Shown one piece after another: positions 39,720-55,000 of a DNA stretch of 64,000 nucleotides. The translations under genes and the position numbers were made by a program. The number at the start of each line of letters is the position of its first letter. Positions within the stretch are counted from its first letter, which is position 1. The stretch comes from Rotaria sp. Silwood1 (Eukaryota > Rotifera > Eurotatoria > Philodinida > Philodinidae), in contig CAJNOP010000044.1 in assembly GCA_905250075.1 (NCBI GenBank), positions 653,547-717,546 of the forward strand, written 5' to 3'. Under the pieces are notes generated by a model that searched no databases, was not told the origin of the DNA, and was given only the letters and a program-made list of their open reading frames with translations.

Positions 39720-40287
39720 TAAAAAATCTATAATTGAATCTAATTTTTCCGCACAGAACTAGCATTGATTTATTTTACATTATCATTTATTTTGTTGATC
39801 TTTATCCTGTAGTTTTTCAAGAACAAAAAAGAAAAAAAACAAGAGTAGTCAATAGATTTGTTCGATTTTGACGGTCAATTTATTCTCAGTGTATTTTCTT
39901 GACAGATTAGTTTCTTTGTTTTATTTTCTGCAGTGTTGTCTTATATTTCTGTCTCTTTATTATAAACATATTTTGTTCGAGAGAGAAAGGTGCTGTTCAT
40001 GTGTTATTGTTTATTATTATTACTATTATTTTCTTTCAACACTGTTTCTTTTTTTTTTTTGTATATTTCACTGAAACATCTTCTTTTTTACATCATGTAA
40101 AACAGTGAAATATAATAAAGACAATAAAAAATTGTGTTGTCTTTTATTCATGGTAATTATTTGATTTGTTTGGTAATGATGATGATGATGATGATTGAAA
40201 ATGTTGTCAACAAAAACAAGTTTAGATTGAGAATTTTTTTCAATAGATGATCTTAATTCATTTAAAAAGAAAATTATGAAACTAATT

Positions 40288-40744
40288 TCATACAAGAGAT
40301 GAATAAGATGAAAATCGAAGATTATGAGATGATTGTATATTACGAGAAAAAGTTGTAGAATTTAGTAATATTGAATGAATAATTTTGTTCGAGTTTTTTG
40401 ATAGTGAACTTGAATCAGATGAAGTTGTTCTTATTGTTATAGCAGGTCGAGTAGAACTATTTGATATAGTTGATGAAGAGATTTTATGTTTAATTATTGT
40501 AGTTGGGTTAGGTAACAATCTTGATTATTGATGATAGTGAATAATTTGTGATGTTATAATTGACGGAGAACATGGAACGTGAATACTAGTTGAATAAGTA
40601 ATTGATAAATGAATGAATGATTGGTAATTATTGTCCCATAATTTCGTATGAGAATCTTGTTGGTTTTCTAAATGTCTTGTTGATGATTTTATATAATTTA
40701 ATGGACTAGTTGCATACTTTTTTTTGATATCCGTGATTCAGTCA
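40288..40744 (-). pseudogene. Ser/Thr-rich open frame broken by one stop
   Basis: One minus-strand frame is open from about 40744 to 40288 except for a TAA at 40527-40525. Both halves share the same Ser/Thr/Asn-rich composition (for example SSTISNSSTRPAITIRTT, NYIKSSTRHLENQQDSH). No splice pair in the right phase removes the stop. This fits a decayed gene end, a readthrough stop or coincidence in AT-rich DNA. No family is recognised. Confidence 0.3.
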
Positions 40745-41102
40745 TTATGCAACATGCGAAATAGTCGTTTTGACGTAGACAATGTTTTAACATTAATCGA
40801 ATAACTTATCGATAAATCTTTGTTATTTTTCAATATGATCAATCGATACCAACATAAGTTTAAATGTATATGATTATTGTTTCGTCACATTTTTTTTCTC
40901 TTATTTTATAACAGATGAAATATAAATATAAATATCATTGCATATTTTGATCGATTATCAAATGTCAATGATGCATAGACAATAGTTATATATTTTTTTC
41001 TCCACATGTTAACACATTCATAGTTGTATTTGAGATAAAATTAAAAAATAGTGACAAACGAAAAAAACAAAAAAAAGAAAAGGAAGATTTCATATTTATT
41101 AA

Positions 41103-42113
41103 TTAGAAAAGAACACATCCGTCTCTTCGGCGGTTTTGAAAATGTTTATGGAAATGTGATTTATGTTTCGATTCTATAGTGCTTGTTGGTCGCATTGTAT
41201 TAGGAACATTTTCAATTGAAGAACGTCCTGATTGTGAACGATTTAAAACAACATTTGGTAATCGATTGATTTGTCGAACAAGATCAAAAAAGACCTAGAA
41301 AAACAAAGAAAGAAAAAAAAGATATATATATGTATATTTATAGATTCATAAGAAAAAAACAACAAAAATATTTTGTTTTTTTATACTTGATTAACATTTG
41401 CATGATCTTTAGCAGATGTTTCAAGAAAAGTACATTTCCATTTTCTTGCTAATGCTTGACCAACTTCACGACCAACAACTCGTTCATCTTCTAAATCACT
41501 TTTATTTCCTACAAGTATAATTGGTGGTAAACCCTAAATTTTGAAAAATGAATATTTTGTTTTTTCAGAACTAAAAGTTGGAGTTCTTTTTTAACATACA
41601 TTAATTTCTGTATCTTTAACACGCATTATTCGATCATAATATCCTTGAAGATCATTAAATGTTGCTTGAGATGTTATTGAATAGACAAGAACAAAACCTT
41701 GTCCATTTTTAACATATAAATCTCTCATAGCAGAAAACTCTTCCTATTAAAATAAATAGAAAAAACTCAACCCAAAAAACAAAAAGAAGAAAAATGAATC
41801 TATTATATTAACTTACAGTTCCTGCTGTATCGAGTATTTCTAATGAATATTGTTTTTCATCTATTTCAACTGTCTGAAAAAAATATATATAGTTAGAAAG
41901 GAAATAAAACTCTAGCATAAATTATACTTTTTTATAGACATCTTCAATTGTTGGATCATATTTTGGCATAAAAATACCTTGAACGAATTGCATCGTCTAT
42001 AAAATATAAAACAATAATTATCAGTTGATTAGAATCAATATTTTGTTTACCAAACATGATTTTCCTACACCACCAGAGCCAAAAATACATATTTTGTATT
42101 CAGATATTGGCAT
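41103..42113 (-). CDS. Rap-like small GTPase A
   Basis: Six exons, all with phase-0 borders, give 223 aa: 42113-42051, 41996-41928, 41873-41817, 41743-41600, 41533-41387, 41294-41103. GTP-binding motifs are G1 GSGGVGKS, effector region [12 protein letters not shown]3 DTAGTEEFSAM with Thr at the Ras Gln61 position (a Rap hallmark), G4 NKSD and G5 ETSAK. The tail is basic and His-rich and ends in the CaaX box CVLF. Rap GTPases control adhesion and ERK signalling at membranes. It differs from canonical Rap1 by Cys-Leu after GKS and an extended tail. It is a tandem sister of the gene at 43560, sharing all five intron positions. Confidence 0.92.
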
Positions 42114-42559
42114 TATGGAATAGAAGATTGTTTAATGCAAGAGAAAAATTGTAAAAACAGAGGAAATGTGCAAGAATAATAGTTTTCTTTTTATTAAACG
42201 ACGTCAACAATTATTTATTTCTTTTCTTAAGGGTCACCTATGTTTCGTATCCTTCACAAAATGTACGCTGTATGACGTTGATAGTATACGAATAAATACA
42301 TATATACGTGCAATCGAAAAAAAAATAATGTCTACACTCTTATCGATGAGCCAATATCGAATGTAAGTGCGATGAAAAAAAAAATCAAAAAGAAAATCAA
42401 GCATGACTTCTGTGAATCATTATGATCGGCCACATCTATAAATATATATATATACATATATATGTTTTTTTCTTGTTTCTATTTATTCTAATTATCATCG
42501 CTCATTATCGATCGTAACGCTAGATAATTAGGCATAGAATTCTTTTTTCTTTTTTTTTT

Positions 42560-43560
42560 TTATAACAAAACACAACAACTAGAATCTTTGTCTTCTGTTT
42601 GAGCAGTCGATTTAGATGTTGATTGTTCTCTATGAAATTCTACACGTGCATCAGATGGATCGATACTTTTTGGTATTGATTTATTTGATCGTGGTACTTG
42701 ACTTTTTCGATTTATTTGTCGAACTAAATCATAAAATACCTTAGAAAAAAAAAATACAAAATATATTGACTTTAATAAAAACAAAATAGGAAAATTCTTT
42801 TACTTCAGTAACATTTGCTCGATCTTTAGCTGATGTTTCAAGAAAATTACATTTCCATTTTCTTGCTAATGCTTGACCAGCTTCACGAGATATAACTCGA
42901 TCCTTTTCTAAATCAATTTTATTTCCTACGAGAACTATTGCTGGTGGACCCTAGAAATTGAATAGATATGATTGAAATAGAAAAAAATTTTTTTTTTTGT
43001 TTTTTCGTTTTGTAAATTTACATGAGTATCAATATCTTTAACATTTATTATTCGATCATAATATCCTTGAATATCATTAAATGTTGCTTGAGATGTTATT
43101 GAATATACAAGAAGAAATCCATGAGAATCTTTAATATATAAATCTTTCATAGCAGAAAATTCATCCTAGAAATAGATTCATATAAAAGAAAAACAAATAA
43201 ACTACAAATTAAATATTTATTTTTTTTTTCTTATTAATTTACTGTTCCAGCTGTATCAAAAATTTCTAATGCATATGTTTTTTCATCTATTTCAATAGTC
43301 TAAATTAAATAAAAATAAATTTTAGAATAGAAAAACAAAATTATAATTTAAATTCTACTGTTTTATAAACATCTTCAATTGTTGGATCATATTTTGGCAT
43401 AAAAATTCCTTGAACAAATTGCATTGTCTATAACAATATAAGATAGAAAAAAGAAATAGTAAATAAAAACTTATAGATTATTATTAATATTTTATTTTCA
43501 TACCAAACATGACTTGCCTACACCACCTGAACCAAAAACACATACTATATAATCAGCCAT
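42560..43560 (-). CDS. Rap-like small GTPase B
   Basis: Six phase-0 exons give 217 aa: 43560-43504, 43427-43359, 43299-43243, 43165-43022, 42950-42804, 42739-42560. Motifs are [30 protein letters not shown] (Thr at the Gln61 site), NKID, ETSAK and the CaaX box CVLL. Exon lengths 69, 57, 144 and 147 are identical to those of copy A, so this is a recent or well-kept tandem duplication. It departs further from Rap1 than copy A does: [10 protein letters not shown] replaces the usual NGQGF, and EKDRVISRE replaces EDERVVGKE. This suggests altered regulation or relaxed constraint while the nucleotide pocket is intact. Confidence 0.9.
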
Positions 43561-45506
43561 TATTAATTTAAAATATTTTCTGTATTTGTATTTGTGTTGT
43601 TAGGTAATAGTTTGAAACAAAACAATACTACAAATGTCTTGAATTTTTACGAAGTTGTTTGTCAATGTTAATAAAAATAACGTCTATCTTATTCTTATCA
43701 TCAGCTATCTTATCCTTATTTATAAAAAAAAATAGATGTTTTATGTTATTGATAGTGTTTTATAGAACGCTAGAAAAGAAAAGGTTTCGGTTTTCAATGA
43801 TAACAATATAACATAAAGATATTGAAACAAGAAAATATTATATGTCAGCTATCTCAAGTAAAATGAATTTCTCAATATTTTAATGATATTTCTTCTAATA
43901 TTTATTCTTTTAGATTTTTTTTTTAATAGATTCACATTTTATGAATAATATCTGTCATTTCTCGAGACATGCTTCAAACGTCCAGTCCATAATGAAATGC
44001 AAATTTTTGTCGGTTTCTTTTTTTGTAATTATACATCAAGGTATTTCTTTGTATGTTACGTTTTCCTTATTGAGACAATGTAAAAAAAAAAAAACTCATG
44101 TCACATTGAAAAATTCAATGTACTTGAATTTAAATTACTTGATAATTAGTAGTCCTTGATGCTGAAAGAGGGCAAGTTGTTCTGATTCCACTGTTATGTT
44201 ATTGATCAATGTAAGATATTGCACATCGATCTGCTAAAATGTAAAGATGTGCAGGATTATCCTATTTCATAGAGTAGAATAAGGATAAGATAATTTTTCT
44301 TCGTTAATGGACAAGATAAGAAAAAGAAACGCTCAACCTGTACATTTCTACTAGAATAATCATTTTCAATAAACAAATATTAAATTAATCTCAATATATC
44401 GAAAATGTTCTTTCAGTAGCATTCAAATATGAAAATAAAATTTTCAGAAAAAATTAGACATTTTAGTAGATCGATATGCGATGTCTCACATCCATGAATT
44501 ACACAACAGTTAGATCAGGACAATTTGTTCTCTTCTATTATTATGAACCATTAACCATCGAGTAGTCTAGATTTACATACATTGAACTATTCAGTTTGAA
44601 ATAAATTCTTATATTTTCTCAATCAGAAAAAAAGTTACATCGAAAGAAATATCTCTACAACATATAATCAAAAACAATTGACAATAACTTGTATTACAAC
44701 ATGGTTCATCTTGGACTAAAGTTCTGCAGTTTCACTTATCAAAAAAAAAAGACAATTTCGATTTGATTCCCCAAATATTATGTCGAACTGAAACTCTTAA
44801 ATCATGAGACAGGTACAAATATTTTAAATCTATTTTTAGAAATCTTCACTATTGTATTGTTGAAATTCAAAATGTCACAGCTGCCAGTACTTAAATCAAT
44901 CAGTATTATACATATCTATTAAAATTATTAAATCTCAAAATTGAAAAAATTTCGACATAGATTTAAGCATTTGTGTATCTATCTGATGATTTACTGATTT
45001 TGATTCTAATTTTTAGAAATCGCTGAACTCTCTATTAGACTATTCATTCGAAGCATATTTCTGTAATTAATAGATTTTCTTTACATTAATTAAAAAGCAA
45101 TTATCATTTTATAGAGAATTCTGATTCAGAATCTATTTCAAAATAAATATCATTAAAATACTGAAAAAAGAAGTTCCATTTTTTTTTCTGAGACATTCAA
45201 TAATTGACATGATTCATTCTGATCATATTATTATTCATGATCTGAGTCATATTCATAAAATGATTCAAACATGTTTTTTTTTTTTTTTTGTCTTGTTTTT
45301 GTTTATTAAATGTTGCCTATCTATAAGATAGATAATTATTGACTTTTGTTTTTTCTTTGTTTTGAAGAACACAAGATGAACAAGGTTATGTTTTTTCACT
45401 ATACACAGACAAATAAAATGACAAATATGATAAAAGAACAATATGAAAAAAAAAAAGAAAAAATTATATCTGTTTTGTATTTCATTCTTTTTTTTTAATA
45501 TCTTTC
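43561..45506. other. Intergenic between Rap genes
   Basis: About 1.95 kb of AT-rich sequence between Rap-like copy B and the canonical Rap gene. It has poly-T and TATA tracts. No gene or repeat family was recognised. Confidence 0.5.
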
Positions 45507-47717
<2,211 letters not shown>

Positions 47718-48911
47718 ATGGGTGGAATATCCAGTCAGTATTTTACTTAAATCTTACCGAAAAAAACTAAATTTAATTTTAGGTAGTCTCTTGCCTCTAG
47801 TTCGTGATTCTTCTGGTGGCAATGCAGATTATTTAGTTGGTGAAGTTATTGATATTCATGGTTATCTATATAAGTTTCGACGACGTTTAGGCAAGGGTGG
47901 TTTCGGTAATAAGAATCTTTTTTCTTTCATGTTTTTATTTTTATTTTATAAAAAAAAATTTTTAGGTGCTGTTTATGCGGCTACAGGACCCGATGGTGAT
48001 AGTGTAGCAGTTAAAGTAATTGATATAAGTAGAGTGCCATCTCATCGGGCCCCAGGTTTTGTCGAGTCATATTTAACTGAAGTTAAACATCTTGAAAAAT
48101 TACGACAAGAATCAAATCATGTTGTTCATATTTATGATTTTGATTTTGATCCTGACTATGGTTTAGGTAAATTCATAATTCATTCAATCGAAATCAAAAA
48201 TTTATTGTTTTTTGTGTTTATTTAGCTTATATTGTAATGGAATTAGGTGGTGAAAGTTTATTAGGACTTGTTAACCGTTTACATAAAAAGGCTAAGCATC
48301 GAAGAGAACCTGGTACATATATAAATCCAGTTGTTCGCCAAAGTATTTGGCGCCAAATGGTTACTATTGTCAGGACACTTATTGAAAATAATGTTGTTCA
48401 TATGGATTTAAAACCAGATAATTTAATTTTATTTGGACGAACACTTAAAATAATTGACTTAGGTTTAGCACAAAAACCTCATGTAGGAAGGTAAGAAAAT
48501 AATGTTTTCTTCCATTCTTTTATTATGTTTTATTTGTAAAATTTAGTCCTGCTTTTGGGGGTACGCCACAATTTAGGTAAGAATTTAATTAATTATTTTA
48601 CAGAAATATTTAAATATCTATTCTGTTTTTTTTTTCCTAGTGCACCCGAAGTAATGGATGATCCTTCTGCTCATGGTCATAGTTTTAGTTCAAAATCTGA
48701 TATTTGGTCTTTAGGTGCTATTCTTTATTTTATGACTTATGGTGTACCACCAAAATATCATCACAGAGCAGCAGATCCTCCACATGGACAAAAACAAGCA
48801 CGTGATCGTCATCTAGTTGATATTCTTCGTCTTACACTTGTTACAGATCCTCATGGACGAGCCGATATACATACACTTTTACATCATCCATATACAAAAC
48901 GTCATAAATAA
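47718..48911 (+). CDS. Mps1/TTK-like protein kinase with altered motifs
   Basis: Six exons give 301 aa: 47718-47733, 47783-47905, 47966-48166, 48226-48490, 48547-48576, 48641-48911. The kinase fold is clear: glycine loop LGKGGFGAVY (~38-48), Lys62 in VAVKV, VHMDLKPDN (172-179), IIDLGLA (190-195), an APE site and SDIWSLGAILYFMTYG. The last phrase and VMELGGESL resemble Mps1/TTK, the spindle-checkpoint kinase. The Arg of HRD is Met and DFG reads DLG, but the catalytic Asp, Asn and Asp remain, so activity is plausible. The long N-terminal TPR region of TTK is absent; the protein is almost only a kinase domain. The 16-base first exon (MGGIS) is the weakest part of the model. It precedes POLR1C by 156 bases. 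Confidence 0.78.
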
Positions 48912-49067
48912 AACGTTATGTCTTTTCTTAGTATTATTATGGACAAAAAAAAACAAGACTATCTCTCGAAAAAAAAAATTCGATAATAAACTTGATTTTT
49001 TTTCTTTTTTTTTTGTTATTTATGCTTAACTAGAAAAAAAGAAATTGATAAAATATTCTTCTTTTAG
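48907..49067 (+). promoter_or_regulatory. Intercistronic region with acceptor abutting the POLR1C ATG
   Basis: AATAAA overlaps the kinase stop codon (48907-48912), and another occurs near 48985. A pyrimidine-rich acceptor, ATTCTTCTTTTAG, ends at 49067, and the POLR1C ATG follows at once. With an acceptor directly on the ATG, cis-splicing from a leader exon or spliced-leader trans-splicing would leave no native 5' UTR downstream of the junction. Confidence 0.55.
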
Positions 49068-51635
49068 ATGGCATCATTAGATAATATTAGAACGAGAATT
49101 AAATTAGAGGAAACTGAAGTTTTACATGTAAGTTTTATTTTAATTCAGAGAATATAAATTGTTAATATTTATATGAATAAAGACTACATCAACAGATTTT
49201 CCTGGTAATTATCCCGGTTATGATGATCGTTTAAATTTAGATGAATTTCGAAAGGTATCAATAGAACGTTTGATTTGTTGTCATTTTTAACATTGAAATT
49301 TTTTAGAATTTAAAAATCCAAATATCAAATTTGGATAAAATAACAACTGAATTTGATTTAATTGGTATTGATGCAGCTATTGCTAATGCATTTCGTCGTA
49401 TACTTATTGCTGAACTTCCATCAATGGTAAATAGGCAAAACAACAAGAATAATAAATATGATTGATTGAAATTCTTTTGTTTTTAGGCTATTGAAAAAGT
49501 TCATGTAACAGAAAATTCATCGGTATTGCCCGATGATGTTCTTGCCCATCGTCTTGGTCTTATTCCATTACATGCTGATGCAAGATTATTTGTTGATAAA
49601 ACATCAAGTGATACAAAAGAACGTGAAGATGATACATTAATTTTTAAACTAAAAGTTGCATGTAAAAAGAATCCGAAAGCATCAACAGATGGAAATGATG
49701 ATCCAAATAATCTTTATATTAATAGCAATGGTAAATAAAAACGAGATAATTTTATTGATAAAACTATTTTGAATTATGTTCATTTTTTTTTTTAATTATA
49801 TAGTGTATACTGAACATATGGAATGGATACCAATTGGAAATCAGGCAACAAAGGTTTGATTAGTTTATGTTTTTTTTCTTTTTGTGGTTAAGAAATGCTT
49901 ATTAAAAAATTTAGTTTAAATTGGATGATGTTGGGCCAGTTTCACGTGATATATTAATTGTAAAACTTCGTCCGGGTCAAGTAACTATATATATTTCATA
50001 TGAAAAGTGAATAGATCCATTATTGTTTTGTATAGGAAATTGATCTTAAACTAGTTTGTCATAAAGGTATTGGTCGAGATCATGCTAAATTTTCACCTGT
50101 TTGTAAGAGATTTCTTATATATAAAAAATAATATTATTATGATTGATTTATTTTTTAGGTACAGCATCGTATCGTTTAATGCCTGAAATTATTTTGAAAA
50201 AACCAATCTATGATGAAGATGCAGAACAATTACAAAAATGTTTTACACAAGGTGTTATTGAACTTGAAGATGATAATAAGGGTAAAAATCAATTATTATT
50301 TTTTGTAAATAGATTATCAATGAATAATCAAAAAAGAAAAAGAAATTGCCTTTCAATTCATATTAAAATCAAAATTGTCATTGCCTTGAATCGATCATAT
50401 GATTGATATTGATAAGTCTTGTCCAATGTACGCATTTTCTACTTCGATACAAGAGAGTAGAATATTAAAATTGTTCTTTTTTCTTCTATGGTGACGTTAA
50501 TATCGATATCAATGATAGACAGCATTGAAAAGCACTTCCCTATCGACTATATCTTATAAACGGCATTGAGTAATGTAGTATGTGTGTTATGTGTCTTGAT
50601 ACATGTCATAAATTTTGATTAATGAAAAAAAATATGCAAAATAATTTGAAATCATTTATTGTGAATTAATAGGAAAAAAAAATTGATTTTAATCTTTATT
50701 CTAAATTTGTGATCATATATTGATATGTTTGCACATGTTTGTCCTTACCAAGTGTGTTTTCATTCCATTTGCCTCGATCTAAAGATAAATGATACTATAT
50801 CATTGATACATGCAGAACATTTTTTCAGAACTTATCAGTTTAAACTCAGCAGCTTTAAAATTTCGAATTTTTAAACATAGATCAGTGGATTTTGCAATGA
50901 AGTTAGTGCTTATAACAGTGTAATGGTGCATTGTACCTATTGGGCACAAATTTCAGCATTCAATTTGACTAATTTTCAAAGCTTGCTTTTTTGTACATCA
51001 ATGAAGCATTATATATAAAGTTTGTTTTGATCTAATCTTATTAGTATCTTAGATAAGAACTAAAATTTATCCATTGAAATGTCACATAAGTATTTCTCTT
51101 ATTTGATAATAGGTGAAATTTCTTTAGCAAGGCTAAAAATAACAGTAGTATTTGCCTATTTTTTTTTCTGTATGAAGAAAAAAAACTTTAAATAAGTTTC
51201 TGCCATTAACAAAAAAATTAGCCTATTCGAGCGAACTGAAGCGAAAATATTATCAATCTTTTTTTTTTATTGTAGTGCTATTTATGGCTCATCCTATATA
51301 TTAGTGTTGTAAAAAAAAGAAAAAAAAATATATATATTTATTTAGGTCATCGTCGTGCCGTTGTATCAAAACCTCGTCTTGATATGTGTAGTCGTGAAGC
51401 ACTTCGTTATCCAGCATTAAAAGATTCTATCGAATTAAATAAAATTCGTGATCATTTCATATGTTTGTATATTAATATAATTAAATAAAATTAATTATTT
51501 ATTTATTTCATTTTAGTTAGTATTGAAAGTGTTGGTGCAATACCACCAGATCAACTTTTTATCGATGCTATTAAATTACTTATGTCAAAATGTGATCGAT
51601 TATTACAAGAAATCGATGGTAATATTAACAATTAA
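49068..51635 (+). CDS. POLR1C: RNA polymerase I and III subunit RPAC1
   Basis: Ten exons give 345 aa, against 346 in human: 49068-49127, 49183-49254, 49307-49426, 49487-49730, 49804-49853, 49915-49980, 50036-50102, 50159-50281, 51346-51462, 51517-51635. RPAC1 (AC40) forms the alpha-like dimer with RPAC2 at the base of RNA polymerases I and III in the nucleus. The signature [14 protein letters not shown] (~71-84) and following [16 protein letters not shown] belong to the bacterial alpha/RPB3 family, and [13 protein letters not shown] is typical of RPAC1. C-terminal motifs [12 protein letters not shown] and [15 protein letters not shown] are also typical. Intron 8 is 1064 bases; the others are 50-75. 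The ATG directly follows a splice acceptor. Confidence 0.96.
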
Positions 51636-52008
51636 TAATAGAAATAAAATTTCTTCTACAAATATATTTCTCAAAATGAATGTGTTTGTTTTTGTTTTTG
51701 TTTTTTGTTATATTAAAAAGAGAAAAAAATATATATAAGACGACAAAAGAAATGTTGTACCAGCATGTCATATAAAAACGAAGAAGAAGTAAAATTTGAC
51801 ACAATAAAATATATTCATATATATCTTTTTCTCTATATATGTAGACTGTTCTCGATGTAATTGTTTTTTTTTGATGACTAGAAGTACTTAAATATGTATA
51901 ATTTTAGGGATAAGAAAAGAGAAACAAAATATTTGATCACACGATCATGAAAATACACACGGAAAAATGAACGACCAGCATTCAAAAGAAAAAAAAAAAA
52001 AGAATTTT

Positions 52009-55000
52009 TTAAACCGCACTATCTTTTTCTCGTTGTAATGTTTCAGTTAAATAGAGTCGTAATTGTTCATCAGATAGTGATGTAGATGAATCACAATTTA
52101 TGGAAGAAGGTGTTAAACTTAATGAACGACGAGTTTGTTGTTGTTGATCATTTAAAGTAGTATTTAATGATGATGATAATAATAAATTAGAAAAATTAAT
52201 TATTGTTGATGGTGGTGAACGAGATGTTGTTTGAGTTGATTGTACAGAACATGTTGGTTGATTTATTCTAGCTGGAGGCGATAATGATTCTTCATTACTT
52301 GATGTTGAAATATTTTTTTTATTATCATCATAATCAGAATTGATTTGATCAAAATTTTCTGTTTTATATGTAAATATTGATGATTGAGGATGAGTTTGAC
52401 ATAATGGATGATGATGATATTGATGATATTGTTCAAGTTTTTGTCGACTTGATAAAATAGTTGGTGCTGATAATTGTGCTTGAACTTGTTGTTGTGCAAG
52501 ATGTAATTGTTGTATTGAACTCATTTCACGTTTTAATGAACTTATTTTAGATTTTGTTCGAACAAGTTCTTGTTTCATTGCACGATTTTCGACTTCAAGT
52601 CGTTTCTTTTCCTTAAATTAAAAGATAATATTATTTATTAGATCAAAAATTTTACTATTCAACATAATTAAATGTTTATCATAATAAAAAAAAAAAGCAT
52701 AAGAGGTTAGCTATTTCGGGATGGTGTGAATGTAATTTTTATTTGTGTACTCGAATTTGATTGAATTTGAGCGTGAAATTAAATTTAAATATGCATCGGG
52801 AAGGACTCATAATTCTCGACCGTCATTTCAATGATATAATAATTGAAATTGTCACTCATATTTTCGTACTAAATATATTGCTTATATAAATATCTATGAT
52901 GATTAGTATGTACTCAGAAATACAAAAACTAATCTGAAATTTTAATATGTTGCAAGTTTATTGATATAATTTTGATTCAAAAAAACAAAAACTTGACCAA
53001 TTTCGATTTATATCTGATGATCAATCTTTGATCTAAACCTTAGCAAAGAAATATTCCTAGCATTATATTTAATCTCTCAGATCGTTCTCCAATAGTGTTT
53101 ATTGAATTGATCTTAGGTCCGGGTCTGAAAATTTTGGATTCGACGGCTCTAGCTGATTGAGAAATTTGCAGAATACACTAATCATTGAATACAAAAAAAA
53201 CTAATATCTCATATCTTCTGTACGACTATCTAATTTTGATTAGAAAATTTCATTGAAATAATCAAAAACAGGATTTGCTCGAATATTTGTTAGGAAAACA
53301 GTGATGCGAAGGGGCTTCATTTTTCAGTAAATATCAATGAATATATTTTTCATAATTCTTATTTTTGTTAAGTTAACTATGTAATAAATGATTATAGCTA
53401 TTGAAAATATATAGATTTCAATAAAAGAAAAAAAAACAACGGATTTACTTCTTCAGCTTGTCTCAATCGTTCAAAAATTTCATTTTGTGGTGGTTCAGAT
53501 TTCGTTGGTAATGAATGTAATGATTCAGATAAAGATAATTTTCTAAAACTTAAATTTATATTTTCACTACTACCAAAATTTATTATTGTTTGTGTAGGTT
53601 GTGTATTTGTATAAGTTGTAAAACATGTATCATCATCATCAAATGTTGATGATGTTATTAAACCAATATCTTTACATGTTGCTGTTGTTGTTGCACGTTG
53701 TTTTGTTAATGATATATCTTTATATTGTATTTGATTTGATTTAATAAAATTTTTTTCATCAATAATATCATCATCACTAATATTACTTTCAAGAAATGAT
53801 GTTTGATCATAGAATGATTTTGTTTTATCTTGTTCTTTATTAATTTCTGTTTTAGTTGGTGTTGTTATTGTTGTTGTTGTTATACTTGTTGTTGATTCTG
53901 ATGTACCAGTTGATGTACTTGGTGCTGATGATAATAATGTTGGTGGTGGTAATGAACGATTCCATGTAAAACAACGATCATTCCATTTTTCAAAACTATC
54001 TGAACATATTAATGGTCCACGTGGTATTAATTGTTGAGCTATTGGTATAACATTTGTTGATGAATTATTATTACTATTAGTTGTTGTTAGTTGTTGTTGT
54101 GGTAATGGTGATGGTGGATGTGTATAATAATATTCATCATTTGAATCAGATAAAATTTGTTTTCGATGTTTTAATGATGATGGTTTACGTAAATGCCATT
54201 GATGATGATGATGATGATGAATTGATTTATCTTGATTAATTATTTGTTGTTCATCATCAGATGAACTTGTACAACTTTCTGATGTTGCTGATGATGATGT
54301 TGATGATGAAAAATTAATATCTTCTGTTTGTGTTGCTTTTTGTTTACGAGTTTTACGTATACGAAATGAACTACGACTTGGACGTGAATCACTAACAGAA
54401 CCTTGTTTATTAACTTGATTTTGTCGTTTTTGTCGACATTCCATAACAACTTGATCTTTACAATGACGATGAGCATTAATACCACAATCTAAATTATTGA
54501 TTAGTTTTTATTTTTTTTTTTATTTTTTTTTTATTGAATTAAAGATAAAAAGATATATTTATATATTTACCTTTACATTTCCAACCTTGTTTAATTAAAC
54601 CCCAAAGAAGTCCAGTACAATGAACACAAAATGTTGGTTTAAAATAAGTTGTTTCATGAAAATCATGTTTAAATTCACCTTTTAAATCATGATATTTAGC
54701 ACGTAAAAAATAACTACGCATTTCAGTTTTTGATATCATTCCATCTCTAAAAATAAATAGAAAAATATGTATATGAAATAATATTTAATATTTTATCATA
54801 CTGATCAGCATCAAGTACAGTAAATGTATCAATAAATGGAAAATTTTGTGCTATTTCTTCAAATTCTTTATGTGATATATAACCATCACGATCATGATCA
54901 TATGTTGTAAAAACTGCTTCAACCATAGCATTAACATGTCGTTGAATTGTTTGAATATCAATTGTTTGACTTACACCAGCTGCCCAATCAGCAAATACAG

